Shown here: piece by piece, positions 1-20,024 of the stretch
Numbering within the stretch: the stretch's first letter is position 1
Layout: the number at the start of each line of letters is the position of its first letter
Source: Maylandia zebra
Lineage: Eukaryota > Chordata > Actinopteri > Cichliformes > Cichlidae
Reading direction: 5' to 3'
Length of the DNA stretch: 64,000 nucleotides
NCBI RefSeq assembly: GCF_041146795.1
Contig: NC_135168.1
Span: 37,898,370-37,962,369 of the forward strand
The notes under the pieces: generated by a model
Seen by the model: the letters and a program-made list of their open reading frames with translations, nothing else
Told to the model about the DNA's origin: nothing
Databases searched by the model: none
Position numbers and translations under genes: made by a program

Positions 1-1
1 G

Positions 2-3000
2 ATTGAAAAATCTTCCATCAATATTATTCTTTTTGCTTCTCTGCAAAAGCATGAAGAAAGTCAATCATTTATATCAGGTCTTTTTAAATCTCGCAAACCT
101 CTCATTTGTCTCTGTGTTGATGACTGTGATGTTGTAAAGACAACAACTGGACAATACATCATAGGTCTCAAGGACAGAAGCCAGTCAGATGTATCTGAAG
201 AACTGAAACAAATCATTAGAGAAGTTTTATCTGTAGATGGATCCAGCTTGAAACCATCTTTCCAGCTTGAAATGATGGCTGAGGTCTCTGGAATCAGAGT
301 GGATGAAAGCGTCCCAGCCTGTCAAAGAGGGAAATCTGCTGCTATGATAATAATGGATTTGATTAAAAAGAATAACATGGATGTCTCAAAGCTGAAAGAT
401 GAATTCCTTCCTTATCGAGGTGATCTGTGGCATCAGTGGAGCAAAATACACAAAGAACTGTATCATCTCAGAGGAGACATCGAAAATGAGAAATGTAAAA
501 AGCAACAACAACTGATGAACATACGCCAGAAACAATGCGCTGCTTCCTGCAGTAAACTGATGGAGTTGTTCATTGAAAGTCTCTCATCTTTGCCACTGAC
601 AGACAAACAGTATTTTCTGAAATGGATTCAGATATTAATAGATGATCTCTCCACAGATGAGCTTTCCTCAGTTCTCCAAAGTTATGATAAAAAATGGTCT
701 GAGGTCTTGGCTTTAAAGAACAAATGCAATAAATCAGATGTGTTATCAATAAAACAAACTGAGCTTGAAGAAATTTCCAGAAAACTGCAGTCTGCAACTT
801 TTGGTTTGGAGCACATTTTCAGAGAAATGGGACAGATCTATGAAGCTCATAGAGCAATAGAAGGAGAGAGCAGACACACTGACTGGTCTAAATACCCTGA
901 GCTGGCTGCACAGCTGATGATATCAGGACACCCGATGGAGCTGATGGATGGTGATGCAGGTCACGTGCCTTTAACATGGATCTCCAGTCTTTTAGAGGAA
1001 GTCATCAAGAAACTGGGGGACCAGAAAGTTTTTGTGTTGTCAGTTTTGGGCGTACAAAGCAGTGGAAAATCGACAATGCTGAACACCATGTTTGGGTTGC
1101 AGTTTGCAGTGAGTGCAGGCAGGTGCACCAAAGGTGTCTTCATGCAGATGCTCAAAGTATCAGAGGAGATGAAGAAAGACTTGAAGTTTGACTATCTTCT
1201 AGTGGTGGACACTGAAGGACTACGTGCTCTTGAGCTGGAAGGTAACACCACTCTTCACCATGACAACGAACTGGCAACATTTGTTGTTGGTCTGGGAAAC
1301 CTGACACTGATCAACATCTTTGGAGAGAATCCATCTGAGATGCAGGACATCCTGCAGATTGTTGTTCAGGCTTTCATGAGGATGAAGAAAGTTAACCTTT
1401 CTCCCAGTTGTGTGTTTGTTCACCAGAATGTTACAGATGTCGCAGCAGCAGAGAAAAACATGGAAGGAAAGAGACGCCTGCTAGAAAAACTGGACCAGAT
1501 GACCAAACTAGCAGCTGAAGAGGAGTTTTCCAGTGCAGAGTGCTTCAGTGACATCATTGAGTTTGATGTCCAAAAAGATGTAAAATACTGTGCCCAGCTA
1601 TGGGAGGGCAGTCCACCCATGGCTCCTCCTAATCCAGGTTACAGTGAGAGCATCCAAGAAGTGAAGAACACCATCCTCTCTAAAGCTTCAAAGTCTGCTG
1701 GGATCACTCTCACACAATTCAAAAACAAAGTCCAGGACCTGTGGAGTGCCCTCCTCAATGAAAACTTTGTTTTCAGTTTTAAAAACACACTTGAAATTGC
1801 AGCATACAGAAAACTGGAGTCCCAGTACGCAAACTGGACCTGGGCCCTGAGGAGCAACATGTTGACCATTGAAAACCAACTTCATAACAGAATTGAAAAT
1901 GGAAATCTTGACAAGGTCGAAGCAAACTATCTTAAAAAAGAATCACATGAAACACATGAAACAATCCAAACGGAAATGACAACATACTTTGAGGAGGACA
2001 AAGACAAAGAAATCTTGGCTCAATGGAGAGGCCGATTTGAAACCAAAATTAAAGACTTTTGTGATGAACAGGAGAGCATAGTGAAAAGAAAACTGGATGA
2101 AGTTATTCAACAGAAGAAAGCTCGTGAAAAGCTGGATGATGAGAAGAAGGAGTTTGAGGACAAGCTGCTACAGAAGAGCAAAGAGCTCGCTCAGCAGCTG
2201 AAGGATAAGGCCAATGACGAAGAAGAGCTAAACCAACAGTTCAGCTCTGTTTGGAGTGACTGGGTCACTGAATTGACAGCAGATACTAAACCTGTTGAAG
2301 ACATCAACTTGAAAGAAGATCAGTTTATTATCCTTAAAGAACTTGGTTTTGAAGAGACTCTGATAAATGAACGCAAACAAAATGGCAGATACAAGGACAT
2401 GTCAAGGCTTGGAGATTATACAGATTATGTCATCCTTCCAAAGAAAGGAAATCTCTCTGACACAAGTGAATCAACTCAAGATATTGAGGAGGATAACAAT
2501 CACACAAGTAGACCAGAAGAACATGTTTCAGGACCTGTCAGAAATGCTTGGGAATATATAAAAAAAACATTTAGATACAATTCAAAAACAAAAAAAACCC
2601 AACATAAATCACACAGTGCTTTATCCTGGAATGAACAGCAAGAGATCAGACTGCTTATTGACAAAGCTGACAAACAGTCACTTGATGCAATTAAAGACAA
2701 ACCTGTGGCTACAAGAGGCTACACACAAACTCACTTGCACGAGGTGGCCAAAAACGTAAAAGAAGAAGTGAAGAATTTCCCAATGATATATAATTTGAAA
2801 AAGGAGTTTACAGTCGATCTCATACTGTATGTGTTTGACAGAGCAGAGAGTTGGCTTCTAGACTCCCAGAAGAAATTTAAAATGAACACAGATGCACTGA
2901 CTTATTTAGAAAGCAAGAAAACACAGTTTTACACAGTCTTTAGAAGCTTTTGCAAAGAAAGCTCATCTGCTGTTGTGCTTGCAGAATTGATCTGTGAAAG

Positions 3001-4003
3001 GTTGAAAGCTTCCACTGTTGAGGCTGTCTGTAACAAGACTGCCATTGGTCTGGCTGGAGAGATGAGGTGTAATTTCCCAGCATTCAATGGGAACAGGCTG
3101 AACTTGGAGAAACATGTGCTGAAGTCACTCGCTGAGAATGAAAACTTTAATGATTTCATCACCTACATCAGAAATCCAAGGAGACAAACAGAAGCTTTTA
3201 TAAAAGCAGAAGTAGAGAAATACATCTTCATAGATCACAGAGATAAAACTGTGAATATACTCAAGAAAAATGTTGATGATGTCAACTCACTGATGAGTCA
3301 AGCTTTATCTACAGCAACACAGAATGTCCAAAGTCAGGGAGGAGACATAAAGATGTGGCTGAAGGAATTTTCTAGTTTGCTAAAAGATGAGTTAACTCTT
3401 CATACCATTTCTTCTCAAAACTTCAGTGACATCAATGATTTTGAGTTTCTAAAGGAAGAGATAAAGAAAAGACTCGATTCCATCATTGAGCAAACTAGCA
3501 GCCTCTCTTTGGGGAAACTGAAGGAATCCAGGTTAAAACCTGATGAAATCCTCATTGATCAGCTGTGTAAGTGCTGCTGGGTAACGTGTCCCTTCTGTGC
3601 AGCTGTTTGTACCAACACCATTGAAGGTCACAGTCCTGATGACCACAGCGTCCCTTTTCATTGACTCTCTGGAATCAAAGGATGGCACAAAAGAGGCACA
3701 GTGGAATTCAGCGTCAATTTTTGCACAACAAATGTTGCAAGTGATGGCAGATTTTATCCTCATCATAATTCAGAGAAATCTGTTCCCTATAAACTGTACA
3801 GAACTGCTGGTCCAGAGTATGCTAACTGGAGAATCATCCCTGATGAGTCTAAGCTGGCGTACTGGAAGTGGTTTGTGTGTCGATTTCAAAATCAGCTGGA
3901 AGGGTACTATAAGTACAAATTCCAGGGAAGAGGAGAGATTCCTAGTGAGTGGAAAAAAATCCCTAAGGATGAAGCTATTAAAAGTCTGGATGAAATGTGT
4001 TAA
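2..4003 (+). pseudogene. GVIN/VLIG-type very large interferon-inducible GTPase, 3' part, with one in-frame TGA
   Basis: Large cytosolic GTPases of this family are interferon-induced in vertebrates; their biochemical role is poorly defined. The frame is open from base 2, so the gene is cut by the window edge and the real start lies upstream. A P-loop of the form GxxxxGKS (GVQSSGKS) lies at 1049-1072 and a Walker-B type DTEG at 1208-1219, followed by HQNVTD near 1422. A long charged coiled coil covers about 2080-2240. The family's Cys-rich end (CPFCAAVC...DDHSVPFH) finishes at 3661. A TGA follows at 3662-3664, and the same frame then stays open to TAA at 4001-4003, encoding the usual family tail (GPEYANW, YWKWFV, GKIP-like GEIPSEWKKI). 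The TGA sits where relatives have Arg, so CGA to TGA is the simplest change. Everything else is intact over 1,220 codons and appears to be one large exon. It could be a young pseudogene, a polymorphic null, a readthrough case or an assembly error. Confidence 0.85.
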
Positions 4004-7000
4004 AGCATCAGAGAAACAAAACCCTTCAGTTTTGGTTTCACATTGTAACTCATTACTCAAATGAGTAGAGTTTTTAGTGTCATAAGTAAAAGTGCAGGGC
4101 TTGTAGAGATGACAGCATTGCTACAGGGAAGCAGAAGTAGTGTCTGAGATTATACTGTTTTTTAATGTGATAATGGCTTAACATTTAAAAGTAACTATTA
4201 TTAATATGTTCTTTTACAATAAATACTTTCTCTATGGATTATACTGGAACAAATAACTTGATTTTACTTTTTTCTTTTCAGGTTCTTTTGTTCAGGTTGT
4301 TATAGATCATGTAAAATTATAATTCTTCATTCCTTTTTTTGTCTTTCACATACAATAATAATATTAATAATAATAATATATTCTCAGTCATCTGAATGTG
4401 TTTCAAATTGATTTTCTGTAATGTGTTTTTGTCATCATGTTTAAATAATGACATATATTGATCCTCATATATTGATTCTCAGTTGGTCTAATCACAGTTA
4501 GAGAAACACAACTGTTTTTTTATATTACATGAAAATTCATTCACAGATTTAAGGCTGATTTGTTTTGTTTACCTAGTTGGTACATTTAAAACTAGTTATC
4601 CAGACTGAGTTTACTTAAATTAGAATTTTATCCTGTTTTTCTCCATTTTATCCTGAATATTGTCCTAACTATTGTTTTTATGATAAAATCTTTTTACAGG
4701 TTTTTATAAGTGTGCCATTCAGTAACAAGTATAAGATGAACATTGGTGTTATCTGTGTGCAAATGCGTTATGATAAAATAAAAGACTTTCTTTCTGACAT
4801 GCAGTGAAAATTGTGTGGCATTTATATACTTAGAACTGAGTCTTTCTATTTTGTGTTTGTGTGGGTTCTCTTCAGGTACTTTCTCCCACAGTCCAAAGAC
4901 ATGCAGTCAGTGGGGACAGGTTAATTGGTAATTCTAAATTGCACTTAGGTACCCTTAACATGGGTAAGCGGAAGAGGATGGATGGATGAACTGTTATAGG
5001 ACCTGCAGTCTTCATCATTCAGCACTTGCCCTTCTTCTATTGCACTTTTATCTTTGTGATTGCTAATAGTTATATGTTTCTTGGTAATTCTTGTTAGGCG
5101 GATGTGATTACTATGTGGTAGCTAAAAGAAACAGAGTTAGGGGGCTTTTTGGTGTTGTGTTGTTCTGTTTGTTTATTTAAATTATTATAGGTTAAGGTTT
5201 TGTAGTAATAGTTTTAATGAAGTGCCAGTAAAAAAAAAGACATGTTCAAGAGCAGAAGGGGTGGGCATTTGTAAGTACTTATCAGCTGTTTTTACTGTTT
5301 TATAGTCTAAATTTAGTTTCTCCCACACAAAACAGCTTTCAAGCACTTCCACTGACAAATGGCTGCAATACTAGAGTATATAGTCGCAACGGTAGAGAAC
5401 GTGTTCAGTAAACCTACCAGTACAACAGCATACAAAACTGTATTACAAGTTCAGGTCTTCCATGAAAAATTCCTAATTTAATAATTAAAGGATAAAATTA
5501 GCTTGATAAATACCGAAGTTTTTCGAACTACCACTTTAACCTGTTTTGCTCAAAATGACGTCATAGCTACTGATGATTTAAGGTCATGTCAGTCAGACCT
5601 TTCTCCAGTTGTATTTTGATGCATTATGATCTCTGCAAGATTCTGGCACAGATTTAACTAACCATAAATAGGCAGAGTAACATAACTATAAATCGACAGA
5701 GTAGAAGATAAACCAATATTGATTATAAAATAAATAATCTTGAAAGAAAATAAACATTTGTTTTAATTAACGGTCAAAAAATTAATTCCTAAAGAAAGCT
5801 ATTACAGCATTTTCCACATTTACTCATAAGTTTGACCTCCCGATCTACTGCCATTGATAAAAGCTGACGAACTAATAGCGCCCCAGAAGTTCAGAGGAAG
5901 GTTTCTGCTGCCCCCTGGTGTTTGGCTGTAGTATATGCCTGGATAGAAGCATTTACAGTCTCTACCAGTGTTGACATGCAGGTGGAGCCCTTAGGTTCCT
6001 AAACAAGATCACAAATCACTCGCAGCTTTCACACAACCGCGCCATTTATAAACTCGCACCTACTGTTCTAAAAAAAAAAAAAGCAAAAAAAAACAAACAA
6101 AAAAAGGACAGTGGTTGGGGGTGATGGTAAGAGTGTTATGCACTGCATTTTCATCATTTATCCCCCAATCATCCAACATACTGAAAGAATAGGTTCCACC
6201 TTAAGATATGTGCTGATTTAGGGAAATAAAGCAGTTAAAATTAAAATTAACACCTCGCTCAAAATGTACCTTAAAGGAATAATTAAGCATATAAGTACAA
6301 CTGCTCAGTATATGCTTGAGGCAAATGTTGTGTTACCTTAGTTAACACAGGTCTGTGTACTTTGCTGCAACTCTGGTAGTCTTCCTTTGTGGTAAGGCCA
6401 ACACCTCACTGGGTGCCACAGTCCTGATTAATTCTGCTCTCTGACATTTCATGTGGTTTCATGCACTTTTATGGACTGAGACAGGAACGACGTTTTATTA
6501 ATGAGACCTCATTTAGAAATAGAGGCAGCATTTGGATGCAGCTGGTCTCTGCTTAAACCGTGTGGTTTTTACATGTTTTGCATCTAGTTTTAATTAATGT
6601 AAAACATGCAAAACATATGTGCGATATATGGATGTGTGATACCATTAGTTCAGTTTCAGCCGTCACGGTGTTTATTAAGCCGCACATTGTAATGACAAAC
6701 TGATTTTGATCCTGTGTGTATATTATATGCAATGAAAAAATTTCAAATTGTATGTTAATTAATAAAAAAAATGCATGATTAAGATCGAAGGTCTGAAATG
6801 TTGCGTCGTTCTGATCATAAGCTGGGTTTCTCAGGGAGCCTTTCCCCTCATGAAAGTTAAAAGTTGTGGTGTTGCCCTAAAACAAAGTCCGTGCTTTGTG
6901 AACTTCAACATCAGAGGCCACGAGCTGGTTAAAGGTTATATGTAAGCAGGGTGTGCAAATGTTGAACTACGATAACTGATAATCAGTGAATGGCTGGTGT

Positions 7001-7651
7001 TATTTGATACCATATCTCAATAGATTTTGTAGGATGAATGAATCAAAGAGTACAGTGAACTTATGTTCAGCAAACATGATTTGAGCTTTGTAACTGGGTT
7101 ATGCTGCTAAAAAGGTAAAAAGATGCCATCAGAAGATGGGTAATCAGCAACAATACTTAAGTAGGTTGTGGGATTTTAAACAAGGCAGGATGCTTTGTTG
7201 TTTGCCGCTGCCATTTGAATGTTGCAGTAGAAACTAAGACTCACGAGACCAGGAAATCGTTTTTCAGCCTTCTGTTGTCCAGTTTTGGTGAGCTTTTTAG
7301 AATTGTAGCCTCAGATTTCTGTTCTTAGCAGACATGAGTGGCATCTAATGTGGTCTTTTGCTGCCATAATCCACCCACCCTCTTCGAAGTTCAATGTGTT
7401 CTGCACTCAGAGATGCTCTTCTGCATCTTTGAGATGTAATAAGTTGCTGTCTTGACTTCCCGTCAGTTTAAAGCAGTTGAGCCATTCTTCTCTGAAATCA
7501 AGTGCACATTTTCTCCCAGAGAACTTGACCATTCTGTGAAAACCCAGTGACTGTAGAAAAATCCCACATCAACATTTTGTGAAATACAAAGATCTCTCCG
7601 GCAGTAACAACATCATTCAGAGTTACTTAAATCACCTTTCTTCTTCATTGT
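4004..7651. other. Gene-poor interval between the GVIN-like gene and the Penelope element
   Basis: No credible coding exon was seen on either strand. AATAAA-type signals near 4217 and 4774 could end the GVIN-like transcript. A SINE-like repeat lies at about 4860-4990. An A-rich run lies at 6070-6110. The rest is AT-rich sequence with no structure I can name. Confidence 0.6.
4860..4990 (+). repeat. Fragment of a common teleost SINE-like dispersed repeat
   Basis: The segment holds the hallmark phrases CTTTCTCCCACAGTCCAAAG, GGTTAATTGG, CTCTAAATTGC-like and a closing AAGCGGAAGAGGATGGATGGA. The same family recurs at 27300-27565 and 46030-46180. I recognise it as widespread in teleosts but cannot assign a library name. 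Confidence 0.7.
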
Positions 7652-8313
7652 CTAAGGAGCTTGGAAAGAAAAGCATCTGGACTTTAAGCTGCTTGAAGAC
7701 ATTTCACCTCTCATCCAAGAAGCTTCTTCAGTCCCAGATTTAAACCCTGTGGGAGTATCCCCCCAAGAGGGAAAAAAGGACCCCCTAATGATCCTCTACC
7801 TAATCACATGAGCCAAGGTGCGAAAACGAGTGTAGGTCACAATCACCCATGGTTTCAAGTGAGCTCATTGGGAAACCTAGCCCCACCCTATCATGGGATT
7901 TCCTGAGGTCAGATGGACCAGGGTATGAGTGGGCGTTAAGGGGTCTGGAAGGGATCTCAAAACTGGATTATAGATGGCAGACAGTTGGTGTCATAAGCCA
8001 CCGCCTCTGTTCAAAGATGGTCGCTCACAGTGGACATAGATGGCTTCTTTCACTCCTCTTTCAAACCATCTGTCCTCTGTGCCCAAAATGTGAACATTGG
8101 CATCCTCGAAAGAGTGTCCTTTGTCTTTTATATGCAGATGGACCGCCGAGTCTTGTCCTGTGGAGGTGGCTCTTCTATGTTGTGCCATGCGTTTATTAAG
8201 TGGCTGTTTGGTCTCTCCAATGTAGAGGTCTGGGCATTCCTCGCTACACTGTACAGCATACACCACATTGTTCAGTTTGTGTTTAGGAGTTTTGTCTTTC
8301 GGATGATTCCTCA
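7652..8313 (-). mobile_element. 5'-truncated Penelope-like retroelement with GIY-YIG endonuclease remnant
   Basis: Read on the minus strand, 8313 to 7991 encodes the C-terminal GIY-YIG nuclease of a Penelope-like element: NNVVYAVQCSEECPDLYIGE, then KRMAQHRR, HSFEDANVHIL, RWFERGVKEAI and RPSLNRGGGL. An in-frame TGA right after RGGGL replaces the usual Arg, so the frame is broken. Below it comes the terminal repeat typical of fish copies (CTGAAGAAGCTTCTTGGATG, then GTCCAGATGCTTTTCTTTCC). The reverse transcriptase is absent. The element is bracketed by the 8-bp direct repeat TTCATTGT at 7644-7651 and 8314-8321, which looks like the target-site duplication of a truncated insertion. It sits just past the hspa4 3' end. 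Confidence 0.88.
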
Positions 8314-8406
8314 TTCATTGTAGCTTCGTGCTATTAACACTGAAAAATTCTCTGAGAAATGATAGATGGCACATGTCCCGTGATGGTGCGAGTGATTTTC
8401 AATAAC

Positions 8407-8412
8407 TTTATT
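8407..8412 (-). terminator. Poly(A) signal of hspa4
   Basis: TTTATT on the plus strand reads AATAAA on the minus strand, 325 bp after the hspa4 stop codon. This is the first canonical signal I see downstream, so the 3' UTR is probably about 340-350 nt. The Penelope insertion begins about 100 bp further on, outside the transcript. Confidence 0.65.
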
Positions 8413-8736
8413 AAAACCATATTGTGACACAGACCAGAACACTTACAGAGCACACAACAGAAATAAATACCATCATGTGTACAGCGCTCATTGCCGAACA
8501 GAATTATTGCAGCTGGCTTTTGATTTATGTCATCCAGAAAGGGAGAGGGCATGCTATGTCATCAGACAGAGATACCACCAGGAGCTGGGCTCAGTGTGCC
8601 AAACACCCTGCCTGCTTTTTGACCGTAGAGAGCAGTTCCTTAAACACGTCATCGGCTCTGATATACAGCTAGGCTGCGTCTCAATCTAAAACAATCAGCT
8701 CCTGCTCAGCTCCGCTCGAGGAGGCATCGGGCTGCT

Positions 8737-16300
<7,564 letters not shown>

Positions 16301-16394
16301 GACTGCGGGGACCAGAGATGTCATGCGCCACCTACAGCTCAGACCCGGTATCGCATCAGCAGGTCTTTTTTTTTTTCCTTTGGGGGTCGCAAAA

Positions 16395-16985
16395 GCGGAT
16401 CATGTGATTCCTTCTCACCGTTCATAGCATCCTCTTCTGTCACACCAACCCTCTGCATGTCCTCCTTTGGTACATCCATGAATCTTTTTTGTGGCCTTTC
16501 TCTTTTCCTCCTCGGTGGAAGCTCTATATCCATCCACCAACTCTTTCTCATATCTTCATGGCATGGGTCATCATCTTTATCGCTGTATATTTACTACCAC
16601 TCGGTCTGTCACACTTGTTTCTTCTCTTCTCTATACCTCTGGAATCCTTACACTCTCCATGACTGTGTTAAATTATCTGGTTAAAAACTCAGCTGAGCTC
16701 TGCATACCTCCACATGTATGTTATCTAAACCAACTGCCTTTCCACTCATTCTTTTTATAGCTGCCATCATTTCCTCCTGCTAATCCTCTGCACTTCCTGA
16801 TTTACATCTTCCTCTCTCTCTCTCATTTTATACATTCATCAGGTCCTCAAAGTACTCCTTCCACCTTCTTAGCACACCCTGGTCACTGATTAGTACATGC
16901 CCATCTCTATCCATAATCACCCTAACCTGTTGGACATCCCAGTATCTCACTAGAGTCTGTATGATCGCTGTCTGACTTCTGGTAG
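16395..16985 (-). mobile_element. 3' fragment of a decayed RTE-like LINE
   Basis: On the minus strand, 16551-16339 encodes the basic C-terminal tail typical of these fish LINE reverse transcriptases (RKRERPQKRFMDVPKEDM, then GVTEEDAMN). Further in, 16985-16660 matches the RT region (plus-strand phrases CAAAGTACTCCTTCCACCTT, CCTCTGCACTTCCTGATTTA, CCAACTGCCTTTCCA). The middle part is deleted and stops interrupt the frame. The clade assignment is from memory of such elements. Confidence 0.75.
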
Positions 16986-17935
16986 CTGTAGCGTCAACCA
17001 TTTGCAGGTTGGTATTTTCTTAAGTATCACAGCTACTTCAAATCAGCTGTAATAAAATTGTCTGGCTGTTAAGACTTCTGATTATGTTTCTGGCAACTCT
17101 CACCAGCTAAACATATCAAGGAGTCACATCAGCAAATCAGCATCAGGTGATGCAAAATCATGTTGTTACAACAGTGTGTTCTTTTACTTTGACACATAGT
17201 CCCCACTTACGCTGTTGCAGATCCTGCTATGGCAACAGCACTCACCAGTGACTGTGGTCAGCAGGACACTGTATTCTACAACATCACAAAGTCAATCAGC
17301 CTACTTTTATTAGACACTCATGAATCTGGAGATTCAACTAACACAGGGAAGGAATACAGTATATAAAGTTCACTGTCGTGCAAAAAGACAGCTGTGGCAC
17401 TGCCTCCACCCCTCAGACTCAAAGCGTGGGGATGATTCCTGAAACACTGAGCCTGAAAATAAATACATTTATATGTCTTATATATCCATTCCTCAGCACT
17501 GCTTTTATGACTGACTAGTATTAACTTCTGCAGTTGAAACATTTCTGTCTCATCAGTATTATTCTCATGGGATCAAATATAGCAAATAATCACATCAAAC
17601 GGTTCAAACTCACTCAAACACAGATTCCAACATTTTTAACCACACTTTTTTCTGTGTACTGATAAATTAATTTAATGCAAAATATGTATTAGAATATCTA
17701 AAACTGCAACCCTATCACAACATCCACCACATTCTAAGTGAAAACATGACAAACTGGTGTGCACAGGCATCAGATTATTGGCCAGAACATCACCAAACAT
17801 CATTTGCGAGAGTACCACACTTATCCTCCAAATGTCACACTCTAACTTAACTATTTTTTATTTTGTCATTCAATGTTAGGAATTAAAGTGAACCAACAGT
17901 CAATCAAAACTGATTTCACATAAATATTTTCACTT

Positions 17936-17941
17936 TTTATT
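17936..17941 (-). terminator. Poly(A) signal of uqcrq
   Basis: AATAAA on the minus strand, 60 bp past the uqcrq stop codon, which gives a very short 3' UTR. Confidence 0.7.
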
Positions 17942-18000
17942 GGTTAGACGTACAGACTTGGAATTATAAACAGAGGGCAGTTTAGAGAGGCGGTGCGTGT

Positions 18001-19012
18001 TCATTGATCGTTCTCGTAGTCGGCTGAATTCTTCCTCTTGCCCTGCTGATGGACGCTGTTGCCCCAGCTGTAGGTCAGATACATAAGGACCATTGCTGCA
18101 AAAAGGAAGATTACAAAACACATTAGCATTAGCGATCTGACACTTTATGCACCTTACTGTGAAATAAGTGTCTTTAGTAAATCCTTAAAAATCATATTGT
18201 CTGTCTCTTCATTCTCTTCAAATCTTCACTCATGCTTCACACATGACTCGACTAAAACACTTCTATTATATAAGCACAAATACTGTTATGGTCAAACTCA
18301 TAATCAATTAATTTAACAGGTCATCTAGGTTTGTCTGTGAAGGTTCTCAGTCACCCAGGTCATCGTAGTCAAAGGAGCTTGCAAAGAAAAGCGTCTGGAC
18401 TTCTTTAAGTTACTTGAAGACGTTTCACCTCTCGTCCGAGAAGCTTCAACTGAAGAAGCTTCTCAAATGACGTTTCACCTCTCATCTGAGAAGGTTCTTC
18501 AACTGAAGAAGCTTCACGGATGAGAGGTGAAACGTCTTCAAGTAACTTAAAGAAGTCCAGACGCTTTTCTTTGCAAGTCATCTAGGTTTGCTTTATTTTC
18601 TATTTTCTCTATCTTAAAAATAGCCTAAAGTAGTTCAGAATAAGATCCTTTTATAGTTTAAAATACAAGCGTTTTTAGCTCAGAAACCAACTCCAAGATT
18701 CCAGGTGAAGTTTAACTAGGAAAATATGAATGACAGAGTTGAAACAAACAGGCCAAGCATGCTACATATGCTCTTATTTAATTTTAAGAATTTACTGATA
18801 TTGACACAATGAGCTGGTATACCAGAATCCTAACATAGTGTAAAAGAAAAACACTCACGGGGTGCAACTTTGAAGAAAGACGACGTGACCCTCCTCCACA
18901 CATTTGGGATTCCCTTGGAGAAGTAGTTGGGGAAAGCCCTCTGCTCAAAAGGGGACAGACTGTATGTGATTATATGCCTGACCTTGGCCAAGTTTCCAAA
19001 GTGGCGTCCCAT
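18001..19012 (-). CDS. uqcrq: Cytochrome b-c1 complex subunit 8 (ubiquinone-binding subunit), 82 aa
   Basis: This is a small inner-membrane subunit of respiratory complex III that contacts cytochrome b. The ATG is at 19010-19012. Coding exon 1 is 18859-19012 ([20 protein letters not shown], then [17 protein letters not shown]) and coding exon 2 is 18001-18095, ending [20 protein letters not shown] and YENDQ, with TGA at 18001-18003. The single membrane helix is around [11 protein letters not shown]. The 249-nt CDS gives 82 aa, the same length as human UQCRQ. A CAG acceptor only 20 nt upstream of the ATG shows that the 5' UTR is spliced. A matching donor at 19677 places a non-coding first exon at about 19678-19735. 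The intron between the two coding exons holds the inverted Penelope insertion. Confidence 0.95.
18334..18577. mobile_element. 244-bp insertion made of inverted Penelope-like terminal repeats, with 13-bp TSD
   Basis: The block is flanked by perfect direct repeats of TCATCTAGGTTTG at 18321-18333 and 18578-18590. Inside, the Penelope terminal sequence occurs in minus orientation (18366-18445), again partly in minus orientation (18450-18495), and in plus orientation (18498-18577). The outer arms pair as a large inverted repeat (AAAGCGTCTGGACTTCTTTA against its complement). No coding part is present. It lies in the uqcrq intron. Confidence 0.85.
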
Positions 19013-20024
19013 GTTTACTGGAGAGCTGGGCTGAAAAGACAGCAAGACGCATACAAACACAGTCATCAGTGCTTAAGTGTTTCTGTGAGCTGGATTTAAA
19101 GAAAATATTTTTAACCCAATAGCTGGATAATATATCTAATGTTCTCCTCAGAAACCAGCCTGTCATTGGAAAGGGGGTTATTGGGGTTACTGAATTTTAA
19201 ATATACATAAAGGGCAATACATACGTGTCGTATTAACTTTAACGTAAAGTCGTCATTTAAACGTTAGCTTATGTAATGAGGTTCACAAGTCAGCTTTATA
19301 AAGCTGTTTTATGTAAGAGTATTACATAAACAATCACCTGCCCTTGTCTTAAAGACTTCCTGTGATAGTCACTAACACAGAACCCCCAAAAGGGTGCCAG
19401 ATTGTTGATCCGTAGCCTGTCTCAAAGAACACAAAATTAAAATCCCAAACGAGCTAAGGTTAGCCGCGCTAGACGTTAGCTTGTCTGTTAGCTCAAACAG
19501 GCTAGCTCCTGAGGTACAAACAGACCTTGAGCTTGCACGAAAGCGTGGTATTTGAATCGCAATAGGCTCACACTAGTTCAGTTTCGCTATAAAAAAAATT
19601 ACTGACATATCACGTTTTAGTATTACGGATAAATTCAAGAAAAACTTTTCAGTTGAAATAATGACATTGAGACTCACCGCTTTGCTTGTCCACGGTGTTT
19701 CTGAACACTTCCGGTGTCCGTCGACCTTTGTTATTCAGGCGTCAGCTCACGCCGAGGGCATTACTGCCCCCTGACGGGCTGGGGTTTAAACGGCAAGCCA
19801 TTAACTGAGTGAGGAAAATGTGTTTTTTCTAGTTCCAGGTCTATTAATACTGTGCTCGTGTGTTTTCAGATATTCCAATATTTGATTATGGGCATCATCT
19901 AGTTTAGGCCGCAGATCCTAGCTGCCACAGCAAATCACACTCAGAAGGTGCCAATATTAATCGACTAAGCTCTAAAGGTTTTTTTCCTCAGTTAGGACTT
20001 TAAGCAAAACAAGTAAAGTTGTGG

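Noticed and set aside
18498-18545. Hammerhead-ribozyme-like core (GGATGAGAGGTGAAACG) in the Penelope terminal repeat
   Set aside because: Penelope elements are known to carry hammerhead motifs, but the needed CTGANGA core reads CGGATGA here and I could not find proper flanking stems by eye. A covariance-model search would decide.
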